Part shown: positions 43,509-54,672 of the stretch, piece after piece | Position numbering within the stretch: position 1 is the stretch's first letter | Layout of the letters: each line of letters starts with the position of its first letter | NCBI GenBank assembly: GCA_958510875.1 | Contig: OY294067.1 | Location: 107,664,921-107,728,920 of the forward strand | Direction: 5' to 3' | DNA: 64,000 nucleotides | DNA from: Endomychus coccineus | Taxonomy: Eukaryota > Arthropoda > Insecta > Coleoptera > Endomychidae | Notes under the pieces: model-generated | What the model was told of the DNA's origin: nothing | What the model saw: only the letters and a program-made list of their open reading frames with translations | Database searches by the model: none | Program-made: the position numbers and the translations under genes

Positions 43509-44400
43509 TTAGTATGAATCTGACTTAATGATTGATCGTCTGCTCAATGATTTACAGACGTAAATTTGTATGTGAATCATCTCCAGAATAGATCTTTTAT
43601 AATAATTGGTTTCTTTAGTTAAAATATTAACATTTTTGTAGTTAAATTGATGGTTATAATCAAAACAATGTTCAGCAAGGGCGGTGCACTTTTCGAAGTT
43701 TTTGCTTCTAGTACTATATTTATGACCATACATAAACTTTTTTGTAAAAATTGTTTAGAGATTCCTGTTTAAGTGCTATCGCAATCTATACAATTTAATT
43801 TGTATACTCTGTTGGTTTGTTTATCTTCAGCCATTGAAGGTTTTCAGATTTAAAAAATATTTACCAATGCAGTCAGTAGGTTTATGCGCAACATTTATAT
43901 CATACTTTTTTAAAAAAAATTTAATTTTCTTTGAGGTCTCCGAAATGTATGGTAATGTTATAAAATTATCTGTATTACTGTTTATGTTATTTATATTTGA
44001 CGTTCCATTATAGATTTCATTTATTCTTTCTGCAATGATTGGGTTTAATGAAGTTTTTGGGTAGCCATTCGTATCCAATGTATTACAAAAAATTTTCAAA
44101 TTTTTGGGACACAAGTAAATGTACAGTGAAATTGTTAAATTTTTTAATCACGTACTGAATTTCGTCATTGGAAACACACATTAGGCAGTTATATACATAC
44201 CGTTTGAACAAAACGTTTTTTGATACTACTCAATGCCAAAACGGCTGGTATATTTGTTAATAAATAGACAACGTCCAAGGAAATTAATAGATGATCTACG
44301 GATAAGGATTGATTCTTTATAAACTCATTAAAATACCATGGGTCCTTCACATTAAATTAATTTTTTTCCTATTATGTTGTTGATAGATCTCGAAAAAAAA
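43509..44400 (-). pseudogene. PLE-A reverse transcriptase end and GIY-YIG domain, degenerate
   Basis: Reading leftward: FKRYVYNCLMCVSNDEIQYV (RT motif C region; the usual YVDD is YVYN here, about 44200-44150). Then 44114-43827 with NTLDTNGYPKTSLNP and FLKKYDINVAHKPTDCIGKY (linker). Then VYKLNCIDCDST and YGHKYSTRSKNFE with ALAEHC (GIY-YIG, 43830-43509). Stops and a frame change near 43760 interrupt it. Loss of the motif C Asp pair alone would abolish polymerase activity. Confidence 0.8.
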
Positions 44401-45155
44401 ATTGATAAACTGTAGGTAGGGTGAGTTATATTGGAGTGCCCACCCATAATTCATGAATATACAAATTAGATTGTTTAGATTGCGATGGGACTTATATAGG
44501 AATCTCTAAGCAATATTTACAAAAAAGAATGTATGGCCATAAGTATAGTACTGGAAACAAATACTTAAAATTCCAGCACCCTTGATAAATATTATTTGTT
44601 TTTATTATGACCTCAATTTGATTACAAAAATGTTAATATTTTAACTAAGGAACCCAATTATTATACAAGATCTATTCTGGAGATGATTCACATAAAACGT
44701 GACTCCAAGTCTGTAAATCATAGAACAGATATTTAGTCATTAAGTCAGATTTATACTAATTTAATTAATTAAAACCCTGCAAGTTCCTACATGAGTCTAG
44801 ATGTTAATAGAATATTTTAGATAGAATGCCCAAATAGCAATATTTCTAATGAGGTTTGACAACCTTTTTCTATTACCTACCTCATAAATCTGGTTCGAAA
44901 GTGGATACTTGAGCGTTATATTTTTTGATTTCAGTCGTATTTAAGCCGGCATTGAAATGATTCCGAATTTTATGAGAAAATTGGTAAGCAGTGGATTCTT
45001 GATTCATATACTTAGGACATTAATGTGTTACAATTTCGATTACTCGTGTTTCTATTCGTTTCGGCGACGTGAGCATTCTAAATTTAAATTGGTGCGATAA
45101 GGATGCCTTGTGATGATACAATTAGTTTTAACTAATCCCATCCTAGACATTGATA

Positions 45156-45197
45156 AGTCTCATGATGATGGTCGTGAGACCGGAGCGTACGTATAAA
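45156..45197 (+). ncRNA. Degraded hammerhead motif (PLE-A, inverted arm)
   Basis: GTCTCATGATGATGGTCGTG then AGACCGGAGCGTACGTATAA. CUGAUGA has become CAUGAUGA-like and GAAA has become GGAG. Inactive by inspection. Confidence 0.5.
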
Positions 45198-45299
45198 ACC
45201 GAAAATAAGAAACATATTTGTTAGTGTGACCTATTTTCCGAGAATTTATGTACAATATTTGACAATGGAATAATCCTGTTTTTAATAAACCAGAACCTT

Positions 45300-46120
45300 T
45301 CTTGGAATCACTTTCCTCGTTCCTGTTCAAATATAGATAGCTTCAGAGAATTTGTTGCGATCTCACCTTTTATTGCATATGTTTTAACTGCAAAAACTCG
45401 AATATTTACTGCTCACGAACGATTTAAATCAGAGTTAAATTCCATTTGTTGAGAAACCTTAATGACAGAAAATGCATTGGGTTGATAACGCTCTATTCTG
45501 ATGATACCACTGGTTTGGTTTAACAATTGTTGAAATTTTCAAATATGTCTCAATATTTCTCGCTGGCTGAAGCCTGTACACTTCATAATGGTCAGTGAAT
45601 CGAATATGCCTAAGATTTTAATTCCCTATAGCATTTACCTCAGAGTAAGTTGGAATGGTCGTTAACTCAAGGGCACAGCCGATATTTCTACCGTTCGGAT
45701 TCACTTCTAGTACAAGAAGATGTAATGATGTGTCAAATACATCTTCAGTTCGATTCAGAACACCTGCACGTGAAATTCTGATTATAATTATCAAACTACT
45801 GATGCTTAAACATAGTTGGTCTATATTCCATGGGCAGAGGAATTTCTCTTCTCAAATATCTCTCACAGTTTACAACTATTGCATCCATATCCCCGTTGGT
45901 ATACATACATTTGAACATAACATCATGGTATGGGTGGGTGTTCCTCCATCTAGGCACCGTGATACAAGGAAATGATAATCGTACTGAAACTTTTTCTATC
46001 AGTATTAAGTTATCATGTATTGAAGGAATGAAGACTTGATGATGTATGAACGTTTGCTTCGAGCCATTATGAACGCAGGAGCAGAACATTATTATCGTTA
46101 CACCATTCGCGTTATTTCCT
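45300..46120 (-). pseudogene. Unidentified decayed coding block
   Basis: Three long open stretches in different minus frames lie end to end. First, 46089-45796 (97 codons, containing VSVRLSFPCITVPRW and YTNGDMDAIVVNCERYLRRE). Second, about 45810-45620 (VLNRTEDVFDTSLHLLVLEV then NPNGRNIGCALELTTIPTYS). Third, about 45510-45320 (SGIIRIERYQPNAFSVIKVS, one TGA, then AVNIRVFAVKTYAIKGEIAT). The compositions are protein-like and the order suggests one ancestral frame broken by two frameshifts and stops. No family was recognised. Confidence 0.4.
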
Positions 46121-47858
46121 AGCTATGATATAAAATCAAGCTTCTAACATTATGTAGGTACAGAGCAAACATATTGTCATTGAATATTCCGCACCCAAAC
46201 GCTAACTTTCGGAGGCGGTAAGAAGTTCGTTCGAAAGCATAACTATCGCTTCCACACTCGAAATTGCTCTCAATCAAAATATAACAATACAAGTTCATTT
46301 GCTCGTAACTGGCGAGACAATAATATCACAGATAGAGCATTAAAATTAAAGGGAATATGAACGTTAAGTAATTTAGTTATTTGCTCCTTGATTCGGAACG
46401 AATCTGGTTATGATCTAATTTCGTCAATAGATTTATTAAAGGAAAAACAGGCCAAATCGGAACCTTCTTCTCACCCTGTATCATGAAATAGATTTTGATA
46501 GATGAGAGCCAATTAAAGAACTAATTTTAAGTTAAAAAATATTTCTTGACATATGTTAATAGCTGTATGCGATGAATTCCTACATATCAATTTGTTCTAC
46601 ATTACATATTTGGTGACATTTGAAATAAAAGCAAAATTGTTATACAATCAAAATATATGCACATTCTGGTCTACATTCGCATTCAGATTCCGATCTATAG
46701 TCCGATCCACGTGATAAAAAAACGTAAATATCATCGGTTAACGATATGTTATTAAGTAATTAGCTATTAAATTATTCAAATATTACGTAAGACTAAAGAT
46801 GTTTTAATAATTTGAGTCATAGAAATTCAGAGGAACGTGGCTTTATGATAAAAATTCCAAAGAAACACATTGAACATTTTATCAGATACACATACTACAT
46901 TGAGACATTTTATTCATATAACACTTGCTTATATTTATTTTATATTGGTTAAGTTTTGTTACTACACAACGAGAGACTAATAGAGAAATCTGAAAACAAA
47001 AATCTAATGTTCTGGAACATGATGAAAAAATCATTAAATTTGCCAAACAAAACATCTTACTTTCTAAAATTATCAAATGCAAATGTTGTGATGAATCTGA
47101 CACTGCGACATTGATTCGCATTTGATTTCTTCTTTTTTTCAAAAAGAATTGTATAACTATGCGCCACATGCATATATTTAACCCACAGAAGTGTCCGAAA
47201 TTCTTATTTTAAGATTCAAATGACGTCATTTGCGCTAATGATGATATGTTAACAATAATAAGACGTAATGGATCAAGATCAGGCATCGTTGTCAGGTGGA
47301 GTAGGTTCTCAATGTTTTTGAATACAACTAACTATTTGATTCAACTGTTTACAAACAAAATTAGAAGTTCTTTACTTATTATATCAAATGAGACAAATTA
47401 TATGTAATCTTAAATGTAATTAATAAACTCTTGGTGTTTACCAAATATTTGAAGAAAGTAAAAGTAAGTACCTAACCTACATACTGTTCTAATTCCTCCT
47501 GAAAGATTTAGATAAAGATATGGAGAATTAACTTCAGTTTCAAGTCAATTTTATGAATCCATATTGTGATGTTAAGGTAATCATTTTCATTTATGGAAAC
47601 AAACACTCAAAATACCAGAATAACAAAATATTCAAATCAATACACGATGTCCAAATCCACTTTCGATTATCTCAGTAAAACTGATTGAGTAGAATAAATA
47701 TAATAATTCAACAAATATAGAAGTTAGAATCCATTTTTGAAGCTATACAATTTGAAAGATTATTTTTCATATTACTGATTGTTGAAGCTTAACTTATTCA
47801 TATTTTTATACATATAGACAATAATTATGACAAGTCATTTAAAGTACCATTTTCTTTA
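46121..47858. other. No gene recognised
   Basis: AT-rich. It contains the second copy of the short interspersed repeat at 47171-47228 (see 38062). The 95-codon minus frame at 46882-47169 shows no motif. Confidence 0.4.
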
Positions 47859-48830
47859 TATCGGGAAATCAAAAATTATGTTGGTCAAGGGTGGTTGTGG
47901 AATCTAAAACGTGTGTCTTAACTTTACGTTTGAAATAATTATGTCACTGTCACACTGACATCATCAATAACCTACAAATTTCATACCTATTTAATTCAGT
48001 TTCAAAACAATGATGAACTACAAATTATGAAATAATTATGTGAACTTTGAACCTTTTCAGAGGTCGTGATACCCACAATCCGGGTCAAAAACGGTTTTGA
48101 AATAGTTAATTTTCCGTAAATCGAATGACGTTCACGTGAGAAGCCCGTAGCACGCGAGTTAGAAAAGTGCAAACTGGTTGTACCTAATACGGCTTTACGA
48201 CGACTTTTCGCGTGCCGTTTTCGCTCCATGTAGTTATATTTACTATCGGACCGTGCCCGACGGCCCTTCTTTTTTCGATAAATGTCCATTAAATAGGAAA
48301 ATTTAATTAAAACACTTTGAGCTATTCTCAGATCTCAGCTACGCACGTCTAACGTGCGACGTACCAAAGGGAATTTTCTCGCGACTAAAATATACACGAA
48401 GCGGGTAAAAGCTAGCCGCCTATAGCCAAAAACACTTTATTACAACTGGCGCCGGTCGCACGGGGCAAGAAACCGCCCCAAATTAACAAGACCGAGGTAA
48501 AATGTATAAACTCTAACATACGCGTAGCGAGCTCTTCGAGGCATATGTCAAAATGATTTCGTTCGTAGCTAATTACATAGGAAGTCTGGCGTTCATGCAA
48601 TTATGTTTTTAGATAATTCTAACCTTCTAATTTCGATAGGCCACGTGAAAATTCCGGAGTCCAAAGCGCTCAAGACTTCTGAGTGTTACAATATTCGTAT
48701 AAAATTGCGAAATTTCGTACTTTTAGAAACTTCAAATTAATTATGACATAATTATTTCAAAAGTAAAGTAAGACACACGTTTGAGATTCCACAACCACCC
48801 TTGACCAAGATAATTTTTGATATCCCGGTA
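47859..48830. mobile_element. Unclassified TIR element, 972 bp
   Basis: Inverted repeats of about 85-90 bp at both ends: TATCGGGAAATCAAAAATTA at the left, with the complement ending CCCGGTA at the right. Inside is GGTCAAGGGTGGTTGTGGAA, again on both sides. The centre (about 48110-48620) is clearly richer in GC than the surroundings. It holds minus-strand frames of 95 codons (48002-48289, basic N-terminus KKKGRRAR) and 62 codons (48412-48600). No transposase motif was recognised and no target duplication was settled. Confidence 0.65.
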
Positions 48831-49655
48831 TTAGCTATTATAGCCTCTGTGAATGTATTTACGACACATCTGGAATCCAGCCGTAAATGTGATTCCTGTG
48901 TCAATTTGTCATCAGCCGACTAAGTGTTATTGTGAGTTGACATGGTTCTGTTTATTATGGGTAGTTCTAAGAATTGTTTGTGTTGCCTGGGAATGTCTGG
49001 TCAACAAATATGTAGCCAATGATAGCAGCTACTACCCTTCTTTACAAACCCTACTTAGTCTTAAATTTGCCTGGAGTAAACGACTTTCAGAAAAAGAAAC
49101 AATTACATCAAATTCATTCAACGAGCAGCATCAATACATTACTATAACAATCACAACGATATCAATTCAACGAGCAACATTATCACTTGCAATAACAATA
49201 ACATATCATCAATATTAAACTCGAAACGTTAACCTAGAGAATTACAACTTTAGGGAAATCAGCCTTCATAAATAAGGTGACTCAGTTCTGTTAGTGTAGT
49301 TTGTACATAACTGTATATAGGTGTGAATAAATATTTCAAAATCATCAAGTGCTATTTCTTCAACCAACTACGATCGTACTGAGTCATACAAGAAGTGTAA
49401 ACAACAGCAGCATACAGCACACTGATCTTGAGTCATGTAGAAGTGTATTTCATCTTCTGCGTATTGATATGGGTAAACTTCATTCAACATACTATGAAAT
49501 AAAGAGCTTACTTAATTTGGCAGCACTACAGTCATAAACGAAAACCAAGTGGAAGTTAAAAGAAAATATTCCTGACAAGATTCATTTCGGTTATTTCTTT
49601 TGCATATATTTTGCAAGAGAAATTAAATTATTTTATGGAATCTTCAAAATACAAA
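48831..49655. other. Unassigned, possibly LTR-like
   Basis: A 121-codon plus frame (48853-49218) lacks motifs. AATAAATATTTCAAAATCATC near 49325 resembles a polyadenylation region, but no paired LTR or target duplication was found. Confidence 0.3.
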
Positions 49656-49659
49656 AAAA

Positions 49660-50275
49660 AAGATGGCGACTTCAAGATGGCGGACGAGATTTGTGAATGT
49701 GGTCCGAAATGGGGGTCTTTGGAGTCGGATATTATGATTTCTTAGTGAAAATTCAGAAACTCAAGATGACAGCTAAAGGGGCGGACGAGTTTTGTGATTA
49801 TGGTCCAAATCTATTCAATATTGGTACTAGGGGTTTTTGGGCTCGGAGATCATAATTTTTGTGTCAACATTCAAAAATTCAAGATTGCGGCTAAGGTAAC
49901 GAACAATTTTTGTCATTATGATCCGATTTTATTCTAAATTGGTCTAGTGTGGTTTTTGAGGTCGGAGATCATGATTTTTTAGTCAAAATACAAAAACTCA
50001 AGATGAGAACGAGTTCAGTGATTATGATCCGATTCTATTCCAACTTGTCATATGGCGCTTTTTGGGATCGGAGATCATGATTTTTCAATCACAATTCAAA
50101 CATTCAAAATGGTTAACGAGTTTTGTGATTATGGTCCGAATCTTTTCAAAATTGATATGCAGGCAATTTTGAGTTCGAATATCATGATTTTTTTGTCAAA
50201 ATTCAGATATTCAAGATGGCTGGTAAAATGTGGGACGAGTTCTGTGAGTACAGTCCGAATCTACTTGAAATAAGT
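49660..50275 (+). repeat. Tandem repeat, about 100-118 bp unit, 5-6 copies
   Basis: Units are marked by GACGAGTTTTGTGATTATGG (near 49684, 49784, 49899, 50008, 50116, 50233) followed by TCGGAGATCATGATTTTTT and AAAACTCAAGATGGCGG-like sequence. Copies are diverged. Too irregular and too long-unit for CRISPR; it is a minisatellite or satellite fragment. Confidence 0.8.
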
Positions 50276-50319
50276 TTCACTCATCATCATCGAGTAGTTA
50301 ATATATTCCATGCTTTTTC

Positions 50320-50665
50320 TTCTAAATTTGCAATACTACATGTTTATAGACTAACAAGCTAAAAAACCATGAAGGCAAAACCATTGATAAAGTTTCTGAC
50401 TTCGTCAAATTCGGCATTTACAAAATCGATTGAGGCGTGTTGAAATACTATGTGGACCTATCTAGAAAGAACATTTTAACTTGGTATAAAGAACATTTTG
50501 TCCACATAACAAAAATAAAGGTGAAAAATCAGCGTTAGCCGAACATATTTTAACTCACAAAATTTCTCAAGAAAGCTTATAAGTTATAAGTTTCGACACA
50601 GTAATAAAAAATATCTAGATAATATAAAAGGAATGGAAATGTATAAGCGAAAAAGCAAGTAATGA
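50320..50665 (+). pseudogene. PLE-B GIY-YIG fragment
   Basis: The plus strand reads KFGIYKID, then a damaged cysteine and YVG block, KNIL and KEHFVHITK, and AEHI-like sequence ending near GMEMYKRKSK. It aligns with 17140-17400. No terminal repeats adjoin, and it is heavily mutated. Confidence 0.7.
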
Positions 50666-50929
50666 AAAACTTATTACAAATAAACACTACACTGAGTAAA
50701 ACACTACAAAAATTCCCAATAAACTTTTATAATAAAAATAAAATTATTACAAAATAAAAAAACACGGCTATTAGCTAGAAATACATCAAGAGATGATGAT
50801 GAAGAGGGCAGACTCAATGATTAGGACTTCAGATATTTTGAGGTTTTCCAACAAGTATAGACAAGTTCAATCTGGAAAATGAAAAACTTACCCAACACAA
50901 GGAATAATAGTGTCGATGTTTAATTAAAC

Positions 50930-51130
50930 TTAAATAAAAACTGGACCAAAACGGTCTATCACATCTACAATTTGCAGTTCAGCTCTTCGACCAGCTCTTG
51001 ATGAATTGATATCACGGCAAGTGATGCTCACCGTTCTTAAGACATTTTTCTTATTCTGCGTAATCCCAAAATTTCCAGGAGGCGGAGCAACCGCCCTTCC
51101 ATTCCCCACCAATTCGGGCGCGTATTTGAA
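50930..51130 (-). CDS. Possible coding fragment, unidentified
   Basis: Minus frame YAPELVGNGRAVAPPPGNFG continuing to NVLRTVSITCRDINSSRAGR and ending VIDRFGPVFI-stop. GC-richer and less repetitive than neighbouring frames. A GTGAGC donor-like site interrupts after NVLRT, so an exon ending there is an alternative. No homologue was recognised. Confidence 0.25.
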   Translation of the reverse strand, partial: FKYAPELVGNGRAVAPPPGNFGITQNKKNVLRTVSITCRDINSSRAGRRAELQIVDVIDRFGPVFI

Positions 51131-51182
51131 TCAGAGTGATTGTTTCTTATGTGTAGTAAACATACTAGTACAGGAGCTGATA

Positions 51183-53344
51183 TACAGGGTGTCCTCGAAC
51201 TGCGTGGCCAAAATAAAGCCGAAGATTCTTTGATTCAAAAAAAAATTTGATGAGCCTTTTTACTTCTGCCTCAAGTGTCTTGTTTACCCGGTAGAGGGCT
51301 TCAAAATTGCAAAAATAATTTTGTTTTTTCGATATAATTCGAGAACGTGATTAAGAACTTTTACAATATTTGGCAGGTGAGTTACTGTCAATAATGGCCA
51401 TTTTTAAGAGTGGAGCACAGAGCCTTAGGACCATAAAAATGGCTCAAACTTGAGGATGTAACGGGAAAAGTGTCCAGAACTTTTTTGTGGTCAATGTAAT
51501 TCACTCGATATTTTTTATGTAGATAGCTGATCTAATTTGAAAACTTTTCTTACTCTTAGAAAATTTTGATAAAATTAACGGATTAGCTTGAAAAAATTAA
51601 TTTTCGAGTCTCTGCAATTTTGGCTTACTAATTTTACTTGATTAAAATACCTTAGTTGCCTTTGCTTTTCTAATGTCATTTTGGCATTTGAAGGAGTTAT
51701 TCTCAAAACTGTCAGTTTTTACTTTGCTTTCCGTAAAAATTGGACGCAGACTGACAAGAAGGACGTTAGAGCTCGAAGAAGCGATACTGGAAGCGGTTGA
51801 AACTGAACCTGGGATAAGCACACTACGTTTGGGACTTCGTATTGGAGCCTCAAAATCATTAGTTCATAATGTACTGAAAGAGGAACTGTTGTATCCCTAT
51901 CATATTAAAACAGTTCAAGACTTATTGCCCATGGATCCAGGTCATCGGCTAGATTTCTGTCGGCTTATTGTCCAAAGACAAAACGCAAACCCCAATTTTT
52001 GTAGAAGAATTCTGTTCACGGACGAAGATACTTTCACGAGATGTGGTCTTTTTAACCTCCATAATGAACATTTCTAAGCTGATGAAAATCCTCATGAAAC
52101 GGAAGTTACATATTTTCAGAATCAAACTAAAATCAATGTTTGGGTTGGAATTGTGGATAACTTTATTATTGGCCCTACCGTTATACCCGATCGATTGAAC
52201 GGGGAGAACTACTTGAACTTTTTGGAACAAAGGCTACTTGAACTGTTGGAAGACTTGCCCTTACACATTCGTCGTGGCCTGGTTTATCCATGATGGTGCA
52301 ACTCCTCATTTCACATTAGCTGTGAGGTGACATTTGAATGCGGAATATCCAGATCGCTGGATAGGTAGAGGACACGATGCACCAGTGAACTGGCCGGCCC
52401 GCTCCCCTGATTTGACGCCCTGCGACTTCTTTCTATGGGGCGCTTTGAAGTCGAAAGTTTATGCAGCTCCAGTAAACACACAAGAGGAATTGTTGCAACG
52501 AATTAATCATGAAGCGGATTTATTGAAGAATGATCCTGAAGTACTAGCCAGAGTTCAATCCAATTTCTTGAAACGAATTAATTTGTGTATTCAGGAAAAT
52601 GGGCAACATTTCGAACAATTGATGCCTTAGCGATTTCTCAAAAAGTTTTGTTGTTTCTTTTAATTTAGCATTTGTTTTTCCTAAATAATCACATCGTTTC
52701 CTCATTTCTATTGTTTTTATTATTCGTGTTTTACCGAGATATTAACCATTTCAGTGTTAGTGAAATTTTGAGCCATAGTTTTATAAAATTTTTACGGAAA
52801 GCAAAGTAAAAACTGACAGTTTTGAGAATAAATTCTCCAAATGCCAAAATGACATTAGAAAAGCAAAGGCAACTAAGGTATTTTAATCAAGTAAAATTAG
52901 TAAGCCAAAATTGCAGAGACTCGAAAATATTTTTTTCAAGCTAATCCGTTAATTTTATCAAAATTTTCTAAGAGTAAGAAAAGTTTTCAAATTAGATAAG
53001 CTATCTACATAAAAAATATAGAGTGAATTACATCGACAACAAAAAAGTTCTGGACACTTTTCCCGTTACATCCTCAAGTTTGGGCCATTTCTATGGTTTC
53101 TAAGGCTCTATGCTCCGCTCTCAAAAACGGCTATTACTGATAGTAACTCACCTGCCAAATATTGTAAAAGTCCTTCATCACGTTCTCAAGTTATACCGAA
53201 AAAACAAAATTATTTTTGCAACTTTGAAGCCCTCTACCGGCTAAACAAGACACGTGAGGCAAAAGTAAAAAGGCTCATCAAATTTTTTTCAAATCGAAAA
53301 ATCTTCGGTTCTATTTTTGCCACGCAGTTCGAGGACACCCTGTA
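51183..53344 (+). mobile_element. Long-TIR Tc1/mariner element, inactive copy
   Basis: Flanked by TA. Starts CAGGGTGTCCTCGAACTGCG and ends with the reverse complement. The TIRs are about 558 bp (51183-51741 and 52787-53344) and similar but diverged. It shares the CAGGGTGTCC end and transposase family with 1028-3290 and carries a broken transposase in the plus orientation. Confidence 0.9.
51736..52630 (+). pseudogene. Mariner-like transposase pseudogene
   Basis: Starts within the left TIR (RRLTRRTLELEEAI), so the first HTH of about 60 residues seen in the intact relative is absent. It keeps the second HTH, ILFTDEDTFTRCG (first Asp), a stop replacing the Tyr of VYADE at 52075, and then NVWVGIVDNF and IPDRLNGENYL. 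A one-base frameshift near 52280 precedes HDGATPHF (second Asp). A TGA follows at about 52329. The last open part, 52334-52630, has SPDLTPCDFFLWG (third Asp) and the C-terminus NFLKRINLCIQENGQHFEQL. Confidence 0.88.
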
Positions 53345-53366
53345 GATTAAAAAATCCGGAAGGTAT

Positions 53367-53514
53367 CCTTCTGGGTTATAGCGCAAGTTATTGCGCACGC
53401 TTTGGGCCTAACGATATGATCTTCGTTCTAAGAAACGTCTACTCCGATCATAAAAACCTTGCATTAAAAAGTTCTTCAAAGCGTGCGCAATGACTTGCGC
53501 TATAACCCAGAAGG
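53367..53514. repeat. Hairpin MITE, 148 bp
   Basis: CCTTCTGGGTTATAGCGCAA at the left and the near-perfect reverse complement at the right. The arms extend through TTGCGCACGCTTT with a short AT-rich loop. It lies 22 bp beyond the mariner end. Confidence 0.8.
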
Positions 53515-53989
53515 TTATCATTCACGACTTTTTTATATACATCAGCTCTTGTACTATACGTTTATTAAGGTATTAGTTTATGTTGTTATCACATTTTTAT
53601 CGATTTACTTGTATTTCGAGGAATAGGCTAAATAATATGATTGTTAACTAGAACTGAGTATTGTATAAGCTAAGTATACACACCAATAATAGCACATTTG
53701 TTCGAATATGTCATTATCGCATTATTGTTCATAAATCGTAAATCAATTCCTCGATAATTATTCATATCCTCTGAAATAACATGAACTACTCCGCTACTGA
53801 GTCGCTGAAACAATAATTACAGTATGATTATCTGCGATGAAAACTGTATAATATTATGATAGCAATGACATCACAAACAGTAAGAATAGATCGCAAATCG
53901 ACTGAAGGATTTTGAATAAAATTACATAACAACAACAGAGATTACCGCTGTGTTATTGTGCGAAAATCACGGTGGTTTGTATATTGTCG
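53515..53989. other. No recognisable feature
   Basis: AT-rich; 53527-53560 is an inverted match to 51155-51182 on the other side of the mariner insertion. Confidence 0.35.
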
Positions 53990-54232
53990 AATTTGAGGAG
54001 CGGGCTTTCTTTTCGCTCCGGTGAACAGCACTCCCTCTCCGGGTAGTATCCGGAAGAGAGTGGTGGAACGCGTTAGCTACGCTCTGTCCGGCCAACGGAT
54101 ACTGCACACTAATGCACTCACTAGTCTATCTGTTTAATTAATCTAGGTAATATGTCAATCAAGTGATCTGTCGTTTGTAAATAAACAGTCTCGAGTCCAC
54201 ACTTTCAAGGTTAGTGTCTTCAACATTTGTTA
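53990..54232 (+). promoter_or_regulatory. GC-rich structured segment (promoter, non-coding exon or solo LTR)
   Basis: Stands out from AT-rich surroundings. It contains GAGCGGGC/CGCTCC pairing and a strong hairpin at 54029-54062 (CACTCCCTCTCCGG with CCGGAAGAGAGTG). AATAAA lies at about 54180, and a donor-like AAG/GTTAGT is at 54208-54214. These could be a first exon with promoter, or an LTR. No partner LTR was found. Confidence 0.3.
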
Positions 54233-54672
54233 TTTATATTATGAGTTTACCGATAGAAATATTCAAAATACAAATCTACATTATTTATCAAAGTCAGTTA
54301 CATTAGATTTCAAACCCTCTTAATTTTTCTTCGTTTTCGTTTTTATTTCGATTAATCTAACAGATAATCTTTCTGTTGAATAGTTAAATATTAATGGAAC
54401 ACAAGGAAGAATGAATAAATATATCCTAATCATTGTGTGAATTTGTGTTTTACTCAGTTTTGTATCCAATTTGGATAAATTTACATGTAGTAAACTCCAA
54501 AATTCTAGAACCGATGATCCCCTAATTTATTAATGTCGCTGTTTTAAATGATAGTGAAAATAAGTATCAACCGTAAGTTTCCATAAAAAATATTTGTAGT
54601 CGATATCTTCCAGTCAGATTAGACATTAATTATAGTTGATAGAATAAAACACTTTTTGCAAACTGTCTCTAT

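Larger units (their letters stand above)
43028..45255 (-). mobile_element. PLE-A element with an inverted partial copy
   Basis: The minus-strand part (43028 to about 44415) runs from a broken RT through a GIY-YIG domain to a tail with a hammerhead relic. The plus-strand part (about 44470-45255) is an inverted copy of the last 0.8 kb, ending in its own relic. Both ends share TTTTCGGGAAATAGGT-like sequence. The arrangement parallels the PLE-B composite at 25675-30565 and the palindrome at 26549-27758. Arm divergence shows considerable age. Confidence 0.78.

Noticed and set aside
45639..45763. A spliced 125-nt minus-strand exon with GTAAAT donor and TGCAG acceptor
   Set aside because: The open frame continues past both supposed splice sites, so it is better described as part of a decayed coding block.
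48853..49340. Solo LTR
   Set aside because: AATAAA-like and TG/CA-like ends can be found, but no target duplication or second LTR was identified.
49660..50275. CRISPR array
   Set aside because: Units are about 100-118 bp, diverged throughout and without repeat/spacer alternation; the genome is eukaryotic.
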